Below are positions 8,539 to 18,057 of a stretch of DNA of 46,380 bases, piece after piece; position 1 is the stretch's first letter; the number at the start of each line of letters is the position of its first letter. The DNA is from Methanobrevibacter sp. GTDB lineage: Archaea; Methanobacteriota; Methanobacteria; Methanobacteriales; Methanobacteriaceae. A program made the translations under genes and the position numbers. The stretch covers positions 1 to 46,380 of the forward strand of contig NZ_JAGAXX010000025.1 of the NCBI RefSeq assembly GCF_017940815.1. The letters run 5' to 3'. The notes beneath the pieces were generated by a model. That model did no database searches. It had not been told where the DNA came from and saw only the letters and a program-made list of their open reading frames with translations.

Positions 8539-9783
8539 ATGGCTAACGTATCATCAAAAGAATTGTATGAATTTAAGAAAACTTTAAAAGAATTATCAGA
8601 AAAAAGAGGTAGAGGTACAGAGCTTGTTTCCGTTTATATTCCACCAACCAAGCAATTGAGTGATGTTGGTAAGCACATGAGAGATGAAATGGGTCAGAGT
8701 GCTAACATTAAGAGTAAACAAACAAGAAAAAATGTACAGTCTGCTATTGCGGTTATTTTAGAAAGCATAAAACTATACAGGCAACCGCCTGAAAACGGTT
8801 TGGTTTTATTTGTAGGTATGATTCCTAAAGGCGGTCCGGGTACTGAAAAGATGGAAAAATACATTATAGAGCCACCGGAACCTGTTCAGACCTACTGGTA
8901 TAAATGTAACAACGAGTTTTTCGTAGAGCCATTGGAATACATGATTGAAGAGCATGACGTTTATGGTGTGGCTGTTATCGACAGAAATGAGGCTACCTAC
9001 GCTACATTGAAAGGTAAGAAAGAAACCATTCTCGGTCACTTGACCAGTGGTGTTCCTGGAAAGCACAAGGCAGGGGGACAATCACAAAGAAGGTTTGACC
9101 GTGTAATCGAAGACCTTGCTCACCAATTCCTTAAACGTATTGGAGATCACATGAACGAGGCTTATCTTCCGCTCAAGGATGACTTGAAAGGAATCATTTT
9201 AGGCGGTCCGGGCTTTACCAAAAAAGACTTCTATGATGGTGACTACCTTCAATATGAACTTAAAAACAAGGTCATTTCCATAGTGGACACCTCTTACACC
9301 GGTGAAGAGGGTATCCGTGAGGTTATTACCCGTGCTGCTGATGATTTGGAAAACCTTGACGTTATGCATGAGAAAAAGCTCGTTCAGAAATTCATTCAGG
9401 AGTTAAGAAAGGATAAGGGTTTATGTTCCTATGGTGAAAACCAGGTAAGAAACAACTTGATTATGGGTGCTGTTGACACATTGCTCTTATCAGAGGACTT
9501 GACAAGCATGCGTAAGAAATTCGTTTGTCCTAGCTGCGGTGAGGAAAAAGAGATCACTGTTAAGACTCAGGCTGAAGCGGACAACCTCAAGGAGAAATGC
9601 CCTAACTGTGGTGAAATCTTAAAAGAAGAGTCTTCAATTGACTTGGCTGAAGAGTTTGTTGAACGGGCTGAGGAAATGAATACTGAAGTAGAATTCATTT
9701 CAACTGAAACTGAGGAAGGTATGCAAATCTTCAGGGCATTCGGTGGAATTGCAGCTATTCTCAGGTATTATGTTGATTACTAG
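8539..9783 (+). CDS. prf1: Peptide chain release factor aRF1
   Basis: This factor recognises all three stop codons and triggers peptide release in archaea. The 414-residue protein carries the stop-codon decoding motif NIKS at 56-59, the catalytic GGQ at 179-181 within [14 protein letters not shown], and a C-terminal domain with a zinc-finger-like pair, CPSC and CPNC, near residues 333-356. Length and motif order match archaeal aRF1/eRF1. A TATA-rich region (about 8480-8520) supplies the promoter, and GGGATAAC precedes the ATG. The stop codon overlaps the convergent small gene at 9780-10016 by four bases. Confidence 0.97.
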   Translation: MANVSSKELYEFKKTLKELSEKRGRGTELVSVYIPPTKQLSDVGKHMRDEMGQSANIKSKQTRKNVQSAIAVILESIKLYRQPPENGLVLFVGMIPKGGPGTEKMEKYIIEPPEPVQTYWYKCNNEFFVEPLEYMIEEHDVYGVAVIDRNEATYATLKGKKETILGHLTSGVPGKHKAGGQSQRRFDRVIEDLAHQFLKRIGDHMNEAYLPLKDDLKGIILGGPGFTKKDFYDGDYLQYELKNKVISIVDTSYTGEEGIREVITRAADDLENLDVMHEKKLVQKFIQELRKDKGLCSYGENQVRNNLIMGAVDTLLLSEDLTSMRKKFVCPSCGEEKEITVKTQAEADNLKEKCPNCGEILKEESSIDLAEEFVERAEEMNTEVEFISTETEEGMQIFRAFGGIAAILRYYVDY

Positions 9784-10016
9784 TTATAACATTTTGGAGA
9801 CTTGTCCAAATGTGTTATAATATTACTTTTTCTTTTTTCTTTTTTTGTATAAAATTCGTTTAATCCTTCTTCTTGTCTTATCTGATTTATTAACTTGAAA
9901 AATACTTGTTTTGAAACGGCAATCTCTTTGTTTAATTCCACATACAATGAATGCATATTCCTGTTTTTTGAGAGGTAGTTCTCTTTCAATGTTTCATATT
10001 GTGTTTTATTAATCAT
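9780..10016 (-). CDS. Small basic protein of unknown function
   Basis: This 78-residue ORF opens with a helical region ([23 protein letters not shown]), then a segment [26 protein letters not shown] that could form a helix-turn-helix, and a lysine-rich tail. No named family is recognised. In favour of a real gene are the coherent amphipathic helices, the four-base overlap with the end of prf1, and a minus-strand TATA-like ATATTTAAAAT about 40-50 bases upstream of the start. A nucleic-acid-binding role is a guess from charge and helix pattern. Confidence 0.55.
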   Translation of the reverse strand: MINKTQYETLKENYLSKNRNMHSLYVELNKEIAVSKQVFFKLINQIRQEEGLNEFYTKKEKRKSNIITHLDKSPKCYN

Positions 10017-11859
<1,843 letters not shown>

Positions 11860-12119
11860 ATTTCTTGTTTTATTCTCTTTTTTTAATCATTTATTTGCTA
11901 ATTATTTTTTTTAGATAACCTATTCACATTTTTGATAATTTACTTTTTATTTCATTGTTTTAATTTAAATCTTATTAGATTTGATTTTATTTATTTTAAT
12001 TCATTATATGCAAAAAATAACTGACATTAGAAGATTAAGTACGTGTTATGTATAATTTAAATTACATTTAGATGTTTTTTTCAAAACATTTATATATCTT
12101 TGATTATATACTATTAGTC

Positions 12120-12137
12120 GGAAGGAAGTTTCCTTCC
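12120..12137 (+). promoter_or_regulatory. Two overlapping NrpR-type operators at glnA
   Basis: GGAAGGAAGTTTCCTTCC contains GGAA-N6-TTCC twice, offset by four bases (12120-12133 and 12124-12137). This is the consensus established for NrpR, the 2-oxoglutarate-responsive nitrogen repressor of methanogens. It starts at the predicted transcription start, about 25 bases after the TATA box TTTATATA, where a bound repressor would block RNA polymerase. The target gene is glutamine synthetase, a classical NrpR target. Confidence 0.75.
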
Positions 12138-12158
12138 GGTGAAGTATTTAATTAAATT

Positions 12159-12230
12159 CATTTAGTCAAAATGGTTTTCCATTTTTCCATATTAACTCAA
12201 CTAAATGGAGAAGATATTCAAATGAAGTGA
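12159..12230 (+). promoter_or_regulatory. Structured glnA leader with short upstream ORFs
   Basis: An 8-bp outer stem, CATTTAGT (12159-12166) with ACTAAATG (12200-12207), encloses an inner hairpin AAAATGG-TTTT-CCATTTT (12168-12185). The 3' arm of the outer stem contains the ATG of a six-codon frame ending at TGA 12223-12225. This overlaps a second frame, ATG AAG TGA (12222-12230), whose AAGTGA is also the likely ribosome-binding site for glnA. The layout suggests translational control; no experimental family is recognised. Confidence 0.45.
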
Positions 12231-12234
12231 AAAA

Positions 12235-13572
12235 ATGTCAGAAAAAGATAAAACATTAGATCAAATTATAAAGACAATCGACGCAAACGACATAAAATTT
12301 CTGAAATTGCAATTTTCAGATATACATGGATTACCTAAAAGCATGGCGGTGCCTCTTAAAAAGGCGGATGATGTTGAAGATATAGTAAATGATGGATTAT
12401 TGTTTGATGGTTCTTCAGTAGCAGGATTGGCTTCAATCAATGACAGTGACCTTCTCGCAAAACCGGACATCAACACATTCTCAACAATCCCATGGAGGCC
12501 TGAATCAAAAGGTACCAGTAGATTCATATGTGATATTTTCACAACTGATGGGAAACCATATGACGGTGATCCAAGGGGAGTACTTAAAAAATCCTTAAAA
12601 TTAGCAGAAAAAAGAGGATATCAATTTAATATGGGTCCAGAACCTGAATTCTTCATCATAACTGAGGATGAAAATGGAAATTACATACCTGCGGATGAAG
12701 CTGAATACTTTGATGTGGAACCACTAGACCAAGGTACTGATATCAGAAGGGAAATCGTACTGGGTCTTGAAAAGCTTGATTTTGATGTTGAGGTGAGCCA
12801 CCACGAAGTTGCAGCAGGTCAGCATGAAGTGGACTTCAAATATGCAGACGCTTTGAAAACAGCTGATGCTGTCATAACATTTAAGGAAGCAGTCAAAGCA
12901 TTGGTCAATAATTTAGGTTTCAAAGCAACATTCATGCCAAAACCGTTCTTGGGAATCAACGGTAGTGGAATGCACTGTAATCAAAGTCTGTTCAAGGATG
13001 GGGAAAACATTTTCTACGACCCTAACACTGAAACTCAAATCTCTCAGGAGGCATTGTACTTCATTGGAGGATTGCTGAAACATGCACCTGCATTGTCATC
13101 AATCTTATCTCCTACAGTCAACTCTTACAAACGTTTGGTTCCGGGTTATGAAGCACCATGTTACATAGCTTACGGTTTTAAAAACAGGTCAACCCTGTTA
13201 AGGATTCCAGCATCAAGAGGATTAGGTACAAGAATCGAATGCAGGTCTGCTGACCCTTCATGTAATCCTTACCTAGCATTTGCAGTATTGCTTGAAGCAG
13301 GTTTGGATGGTATGGACAATAAGATTGATCCTGGTGAACCTACTGAAGAAAACCTCTTTGCATTTTCCGAAGATGAAATAGTCGAAAAAGGAATCAGCAG
13401 TCTTCCAACAAGTCTATGGGAAGCATATCATGCATTGGATGAAAATGACGTAATCAAGAATGCACTTGGGGAAAAAGTATTCAATCAGTTCTATAACATA
13501 AAAAGGGCTGAATGGGATGCTTACAGAATACAGGTATTTGATTATGAACGTGATGAATATTTGAACGTATAA
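12235..13572 (+). CDS. glnA: Glutamine synthetase type I
   Basis: This enzyme makes glutamine from glutamate, ammonium and ATP, and forms a dodecamer in the cytoplasm. The 445-residue protein has [19 protein letters not shown], the metal-ligand motifs MGPEPEFFI and [13 protein letters not shown], the ATP/glutamate segment [16 protein letters not shown], and [23 protein letters not shown] with [29 protein letters not shown] see no adenylylation-type Tyr site (NLYDLP), so it is probably the GSI-alpha class, controlled by transcription and by binding partners. Upstream lie two NrpR-type operators and a structured leader; a GC-rich hairpin follows the stop. The glutamate synthase genes lie next on the same strand. 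Confidence 0.97.
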   Translation: MSEKDKTLDQIIKTIDANDIKFLKLQFSDIHGLPKSMAVPLKKADDVEDIVNDGLLFDGSSVAGLASINDSDLLAKPDINTFSTIPWRPESKGTSRFICDIFTTDGKPYDGDPRGVLKKSLKLAEKRGYQFNMGPEPEFFIITEDENGNYIPADEAEYFDVEPLDQGTDIRREIVLGLEKLDFDVEVSHHEVAAGQHEVDFKYADALKTADAVITFKEAVKALVNNLGFKATFMPKPFLGINGSGMHCNQSLFKDGENIFYDPNTETQISQEALYFIGGLLKHAPALSSILSPTVNSYKRLVPGYEAPCYIAYGFKNRSTLLRIPASRGLGTRIECRSADPSCNPYLAFAVLLEAGLDGMDNKIDPGEPTEENLFAFSEDEIVEKGISSLPTSLWEAYHALDENDVIKNALGEKVFNQFYNIKRAEWDAYRIQVFDYERDEYLNV

Positions 13573-13596
13573 GTTATTATATTGTCGGAATATCTT

Positions 13597-13626
13597 GGCG
13601 GCCATGCCGATTTTGCCGTGGTCGCC
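13597..13626 (+). terminator. GC-rich hairpin after glnA
   Basis: GGCGGCCATG (13597-13606) pairs with CGTGGTCGCC (13617-13626) over 10 bp including two G-U pairs, enclosing a 10-base loop. It is markedly GC-rich for this genome, lies 24 bases after the glnA stop, and is not followed directly by a T-run; GTTTTAAGTTTTAAATTATTTTT begins about 18 bases later. An outer TTGGC/GCCAA pairing is an alternative. It is probably a 3'-end stabiliser or terminator. Confidence 0.5.
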
Positions 13627-13707
13627 AGCCAATAAATTTCGGAGGTTTTAAGTTTTAAATTATTTTTATATATGATGTTTTTTTTAGGAATTTTGAAACA
13701 TTGTTTT

Positions 13708-13785
13708 AAGGCATATTTAGTATTGGGAGTATTTATAAGGCATATGTAGGATTAGCAATTCATGATTATTTTTTTCAAGGCATAT
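13708..13785 (+). repeat. Three direct repeats AAGGCATAT upstream of glutamate synthase
   Basis: Identical AAGGCATAT copies occur at 13708-13716, 13737-13745 and 13777-13785. The second and third continue with similar sequence (GTAGGAT / GAGGAAT). They lie 73-150 bases before the start of the glutaminase subunit gene. Such iterated short repeats upstream of an operon usually mark binding sites of one regulator; I do not recognise the motif, and it is not the NrpR consensus. Confidence 0.45.
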
Positions 13786-13857
13786 GAGGAATTATCGGAA
13801 TTATTTTTTTAGTTAATCTACATGTATTCTCCGATTATTTAAAATGGAGGTATAAGG

Positions 13858-14775
13858 ATGTGTGGAATAGCAGGTGTAATATACAAGGATAAAAAAACTC
13901 ACCACGTAGGGGAAGCATTAACTTCAATGCTTGAATCTTTACAGCACAGGGGGCCGGATTCAGCAGGTTATGCAATCTATGGGGGTTTAAATTTTTCTGA
14001 AAATTATTATCAATTAAACATTCAAGTAAATAGGAGAAAAGGAACATTAGACAATTTAAAATCACTTCTGACTCAGTTTAGTCAGATTTATGAAGAACAG
14101 TTAATCGAGTCCGTTGGTGATTCTGATGTATATAAATGTAAAATAGCATTGGATGAGTATTCTCTTTTAAAACCGTGTATACGGGAAATAGATGAACTCG
14201 AAAACGTAAGGGTAATCAACGGTTCCCATTCATTTGAAATGATAAAGGATATCGGAAAGGTAAAGGACATTGCAGAAAGATTCGACGTTCCCTCCAGGAT
14301 GGGGACCCATGGAATCGGACACACCCGCTTTGCAACAGAAAGTGGTGTGGACAGGTATCATGCACACCCATATCAAAGTTATATAATTCCAGACATAACT
14401 GTGGTGCATAATGGGCAAATCACAAACTACTGGAAAATAAGGGATCCATTGGAGAGAAAAGGCCATATATTTGAATCATTCAACGATACAGAATGCATTG
14501 TTCATTATATGGCTGACAAACTTAACCAAGGATATAAGCTGGAAGAAGCTTTGGATGATGCGGTTGTTGATTTGGACGGTCCTTTTTCAATACTTGTGGG
14601 AACACCTAACGGCATAGGTATTGCAAAGGACAAGCTTGGCCTCAGGCCAGGGGTCATGGCTGAAACTGATGAAATTTTTGCCATAGCATCAGAGGAAATG
14701 GCATTGCACGATGTCATAGATTCAGACCAGATAGAGCAAATCGCTCCAGGTGAAACTAGGGCTTACACAATTTAA
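13858..14775 (+). CDS. Glutamate synthase, glutaminase subunit
   Basis: This class II (Ntn-type) glutamine amidotransferase subunit of the split archaeal glutamate synthase hydrolyses glutamine and passes ammonia to the FMN subunit. The mature N-terminal cysteine nucleophile is Cys2 (MCGIAG). Other motifs are QHRGPDSAGYAIY, GIGHTRFATES, VVHNGQITNYW and FNDTECIVHY, all typical of GltB/PurF-like glutaminase domains. The 305-residue length equals the domain alone. GGAGG lies 9-13 bases upstream of the ATG. It is the first of four closely spaced genes (gaps 15, 11 and 0 bp) whose products correspond to domains fused in bacterial GltB, plus an F420-type electron-input subunit. Confidence 0.93.
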   Translation: MCGIAGVIYKDKKTHHVGEALTSMLESLQHRGPDSAGYAIYGGLNFSENYYQLNIQVNRRKGTLDNLKSLLTQFSQIYEEQLIESVGDSDVYKCKIALDEYSLLKPCIREIDELENVRVINGSHSFEMIKDIGKVKDIAERFDVPSRMGTHGIGHTRFATESGVDRYHAHPYQSYIIPDITVVHNGQITNYWKIRDPLERKGHIFESFNDTECIVHYMADKLNQGYKLEEALDDAVVDLDGPFSILVGTPNGIGIAKDKLGLRPGVMAETDEIFAIASEEMALHDVIDSDQIEQIAPGETRAYTI

Positions 14776-14790
14776 TGAGGGGGTTTATCC

Positions 14791-15444
14791 ATGAAAGAAT
14801 ATGTTATTGATGCAAAGGATATGGATTCAAAGGAATTAAATCGTACCATAAAAAAACAGGCTGCATTTCATGATAAGCTCATTATTAACAATCCTGAGTC
14901 AAGACACAATGTGTGTGCAGGTTTGACTGAGGACATATGTGTGGAAATCAATGGTTCTGCAGGTTATTTTGCGGGAACAATGGTTAATGGGCCAAAAATT
15001 CACGTAACCGGAAATGCAGGTTGGTTTGCTGGAGACAACATGGCCAAAGGAGAATTGATTATAGAAGGCACTGCAGGTGATGGTGCAGGACAAGGAATCT
15101 ATGGCGGAACAGTAATAGTGAAAGGAAGCACAGGTTCAAGAACCGGAGAAATCATGAAAGGAGGAACCGTTATAATTGGTGGAAACAGTGGATACATGAC
15201 CGGATTGCTCATGATGGGAGGTAAACTCATAATACTTGGCGATGTGACTGACGACGTTGGCGAATCAATCATGAGGGGAACCATATATGTCCTTGGTGAC
15301 GTTAAAAGTTTAGGAAAAAATGCTGTCATGGAAAAGACCACACTTAAAGATCAAAAAGAGCTGAAGGAAATTCTAACCAAATACGGTTTTGAACTTACAG
15401 ACATAGATTATACAAACTTTAAAAAAATTGTTAATATGCAATAG
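14791..15444 (+). CDS. Glutamate synthase, GXGXG-domain subunit
   Basis: This 217-residue protein is made mainly of the right-handed beta-helix GXGXG domain found at the C-terminus of bacterial glutamate synthase and in formylmethanofuran dehydrogenase subunit C. Repeated turns such as INGSAGYFAGTMVNG, VTGNAGWFAGDNMAKG, IEGTAGDGAGQGIYGG and IGGNSGYMTGLLMMGG run through residues 50-150. In bacterial GltB this domain is structural and helps shape the ammonia channel. The start is an ATG with GAGGGGG upstream. It sits 15 bp after the glutaminase gene and 11 bp before the FrhB-like gene. As a separate polypeptide it is expected to bind the FMN subunit encoded two genes later. Confidence 0.92.
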   Translation: MKEYVIDAKDMDSKELNRTIKKQAAFHDKLIINNPESRHNVCAGLTEDICVEINGSAGYFAGTMVNGPKIHVTGNAGWFAGDNMAKGELIIEGTAGDGAGQGIYGGTVIVKGSTGSRTGEIMKGGTVIIGGNSGYMTGLLMMGGKLIILGDVTDDVGESIMRGTIYVLGDVKSLGKNAVMEKTTLKDQKELKEILTKYGFELTDIDYTNFKKIVNMQ

Positions 15445-15455
15445 GAGCTGAAAAT

Positions 15456-16529
15456 ATGAGCAAACACAAAATAGCAATGGTTGGAACACCCTGTGAAATT
15501 ATGGCTGCATCCAAACTGCAATATTACACTGACAGTCCTATTGACGTTAAGCTGGGATTATTTTGTATGGAGAACTTTTCATATAAATACTTTGAAAGTC
15601 TCTTGAGTGAATATGGCTTGAAAATGGATGATATTGAAAAATTTCAAATTGAAAAAGGATTCGTATTCCTATTATTGAAAACTAAAGAAACAGTTAAAAT
15701 TCCCCTGTCTGTGGCCAAACGGATAATCAGGAAAAACTGCAATATCTGTGTTGAACTAACTTCTGAAACATCAGACATTTCCATAGGTTCCATAGGTTCG
15801 GAGGATGGCTGGTCAACATTAATTATCAGAACTGAAAAAGGTGAGGAAATAGTCAACGGGGCAATAAAGCAGGAATTCATAAAAGCTAAAGACCTCAATG
15901 AATCACAATTCAATCTATTGAACAGACTTGCAGGAAACAAGATTGCTAAAAATCTTGAAAATATTGAGAGAAGGGAATTTTTGGCACGTCCTGTTCTGTA
16001 TCAGAGGGACAAGTCAGACAGTTCAATCAACAAGGACATTTTGGAGTCCGACTTCTCAGATTTGAAATCCAATGTCATTGATGTTGGTGCATGTGTGCTT
16101 TGTGGAGCATGCGAATATGTATGTCCGGACAATCTGATTACAATTGACGACACCAAACCGATAATGAAAGGAAACTGCCCTCAAAATTGTCATTTATGCT
16201 TCAGGGTCTGTCCGAGAACTTTCATTCATGAAGATTTGAGAAATGACAATTCAAAGCCAATAGGGGAGTTCATCAAAGTGCTTTCAGTCAAATCACTAAA
16301 ACATACCCAAGGTCAGGACGGATCCATTGTAACAACATTGCTGGACTATCTATTGTCAAATAAAATCGTAACCGAAGCGCTCATTGTCGACAAGCAGGAC
16401 CACCTTGCATGGAAACCATATGCAAAGATAACAAGTGCCATTGATGAGGTCGTAAAATCAGGGGGAACAAAATATTCGGTCTGCCCTGTATTCAAGCCAT
16501 TGAGAAACATGGAAGAGGGGGTGAATTAA
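15456..16529 (+). CDS. FrhB-like/ferredoxin subunit with permuted domain order
   Basis: This 357-residue protein is related to the F420-binding beta subunit of F420-reducing hydrogenase (FrhB/FdhB). Residues 1-178 match the FrhB C-terminal half, from KIAMVGTPCEIMAASK through KLGLFCMENFSY to IGSIGSEDGWSTLI. Residues 213-253 hold two ferredoxin motifs, CVLCGACEYVCP and CPQNCHLCFRVCP. Residues 280-352 match the FrhB N-terminal half, with QDGSIVTTLLDYLL, AWKPYAKI and GGTKYSVCP. In standard FrhB the last block comes first, so the order here is circularly permuted. The probable role is to oxidise F420H2 and pass electrons through the clusters to the adjoining FMN subunit. Its stop directly abuts the next ATG, so the two should be co-translated. 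Confidence 0.85.
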   Translation: MSKHKIAMVGTPCEIMAASKLQYYTDSPIDVKLGLFCMENFSYKYFESLLSEYGLKMDDIEKFQIEKGFVFLLLKTKETVKIPLSVAKRIIRKNCNICVELTSETSDISIGSIGSEDGWSTLIIRTEKGEEIVNGAIKQEFIKAKDLNESQFNLLNRLAGNKIAKNLENIERREFLARPVLYQRDKSDSSINKDILESDFSDLKSNVIDVGACVLCGACEYVCPDNLITIDDTKPIMKGNCPQNCHLCFRVCPRTFIHEDLRNDNSKPIGEFIKVLSVKSLKHTQGQDGSIVTTLLDYLLSNKIVTEALIVDKQDHLAWKPYAKITSAIDEVVKSGGTKYSVCPVFKPLRNMEEGVN

Positions 16530-18011
16530 ATGTCATTCACTGTTGAGCGTAAGATAGAAATATGCAAACAGAACAACAATCGCCCAGGTTGCTGCTGGTA
16601 TCTTTGTGACAATCCTAAACAGTCAGCATGTAAGAACTGTTACAGCTGCTATTCGAATTGTCCTCATGATGTTTATGAGGTAATCAATGACGAGCCTCTT
16701 CCGATACGTCAGGAAAATTGTGTAGGGTGCAAGATATGTGAGGAAATGTGTCCGACACATGCGATATATGTCAGGCCTCTTGCAGATGAAGGGCGAGGGG
16801 TATGGTCAAATTCTACCATGGTTGAAATTAAACGCAAAAGCCAAACCGGTTCATATAAGGTTAGAGGTTGCGGTTTGACCCGTAAGATACCTACATTTGA
16901 TGACTTGAGCATATTGCCTGCGCAGGTATCAAGACCTCCAATCGATTCATACAGGGAACCCTGCAAGACTTCAGTTGTTCTGGGTGACCGTTTTGCTGAA
17001 AATCCGATTGAGATTGACACTCCTATAATGATCGGGGCAATGTCATTTGGTGCATTGAGCAAGGAGGCAAAAATAGCGTTGGCCATTGGAAGCAGTAAAG
17101 TGGGTTCAATAGCAAATACTGGTGAAGGAGGAATGCTTCCTGAAGAAAGGCATTTCGCCGATAAGTTGATAGCCCAATATGCATCAGGCCGTTTTGGAGT
17201 CTCTGCAAGCTATCTGAACAATGCTGAAGCTGTTGAAATCAAAATAGGTCAGGGTGCAAAATCCGGTATGGGAGGTCACTTGCTTGCCCATAAGGTAACC
17301 GCTGAAGTTGCCAGGGTTAGAAACATCCCTGAAGGAACATCCGCATTAAGTCCGGCAAGACACATGGATATTGTCGGTCCTGAGGATTTGGGCATGAAAA
17401 TCGACCAGCTAAGGGAAATCACTGATTGGAAAGTCCCAATCATCGTTAAGTTCGCAGCCGGTAGGGTTGAGCAGGATGTAAAGATTGCTGCTAAGGCCGG
17501 TGCGGACATTATTGTGGTTGACGGTATGCAAGGGGGAACTGGTGCAGGCCCTGAAGTGGTTACTGAACATGCAGGAATCCCTACCATTGAAGCTATTGTA
17601 AAAGCTGATGGTGCCCTAAAGGACATTAATTTGAGAAGTGAGGTGAGCCTTGTAGCTGCAGGAGGGATAAGGTCTGGAGCCGATGTTGCAAAGGCAATCG
17701 CTTTAGGTGCAGATGCAGTATATATAGCTACTTCTGCATTGATCTCTATAGGTTGTAAGGTTTGCCAAAGCTGTTCTGAGGGAATCTGTCCGAAAGGAAT
17801 TGCAACACAGGACAGGATGCTTAGAAGAAGATTGGATCCTATAAGAAAAGGTCAGCAAGTTGCAAATTACATTGAAGCAATGACTCAGGAAGTTACCTCC
17901 TTAACTCAACAGGCAGGAAACACTGACATAGAAAAGCTTGAGCGTCAGGACCTCGTGGCATTGACTGTTGAGGCTTCACAACTGACAGGTGTGCCTATGG
18001 TTAGAGGTTAA
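16530..18011 (+). CDS. gltB: Archaeal glutamate synthase, FMN/Fe-S subunit
   Basis: This subunit reductively aminates 2-oxoglutarate to glutamate with ammonia delivered by the glutaminase subunit. The 493-residue protein has two N-terminal ferredoxin motifs (Cys34/37/40/44 and Cys64/67/70/74), then the FMN TIM-barrel domain with MIGAMSFGALSKEAK, GEGGMLPEE, VKFAAGRVEQDVKIAAKAGADIIVVDG, GGTGAGPEV and AAGGIRSGADVAKAIALGADAVYI. It ends with the cluster loop CKVCQSCSEGICPKGI (Cys409/412/415/420), which in bacterial GltB binds a 3Fe-4S cluster. It lacks the glutaminase and GXGXG domains, which are encoded just upstream. The N-terminal ferredoxin domain should receive electrons from the adjoining FrhB-like protein or from ferredoxin. 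Confidence 0.95.
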   Translation: MSFTVERKIEICKQNNNRPGCCWYLCDNPKQSACKNCYSCYSNCPHDVYEVINDEPLPIRQENCVGCKICEEMCPTHAIYVRPLADEGRGVWSNSTMVEIKRKSQTGSYKVRGCGLTRKIPTFDDLSILPAQVSRPPIDSYREPCKTSVVLGDRFAENPIEIDTPIMIGAMSFGALSKEAKIALAIGSSKVGSIANTGEGGMLPEERHFADKLIAQYASGRFGVSASYLNNAEAVEIKIGQGAKSGMGGHLLAHKVTAEVARVRNIPEGTSALSPARHMDIVGPEDLGMKIDQLREITDWKVPIIVKFAAGRVEQDVKIAAKAGADIIVVDGMQGGTGAGPEVVTEHAGIPTIEAIVKADGALKDINLRSEVSLVAAGGIRSGADVAKAIALGADAVYIATSALISIGCKVCQSCSEGICPKGIATQDRMLRRRLDPIRKGQQVANYIEAMTQEVTSLTQQAGNTDIEKLERQDLVALTVEASQLTGVPMVRG

Positions 18012-18057
18012 TATTTAGATTCATGTTAAAGTTAATTAATGATTAGGAGATATTGTT

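Larger units (their letters stand above)
11860..12234. other. 375-bp intergenic region with the glnA promoter and leader
   Basis: The first about 200 bases are AT-rich with a T-tract just after gdhA (about 11875-11885), which probably ends that transcript; no hairpin is obvious. A TATA box TTTATATA lies near 12090-12097, predicting transcription from about 12117. Two overlapping NrpR-type operators follow immediately (12120-12137), then a structured leader with short upstream ORFs (12159-12230). No protein gene is seen. Confidence 0.65.
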
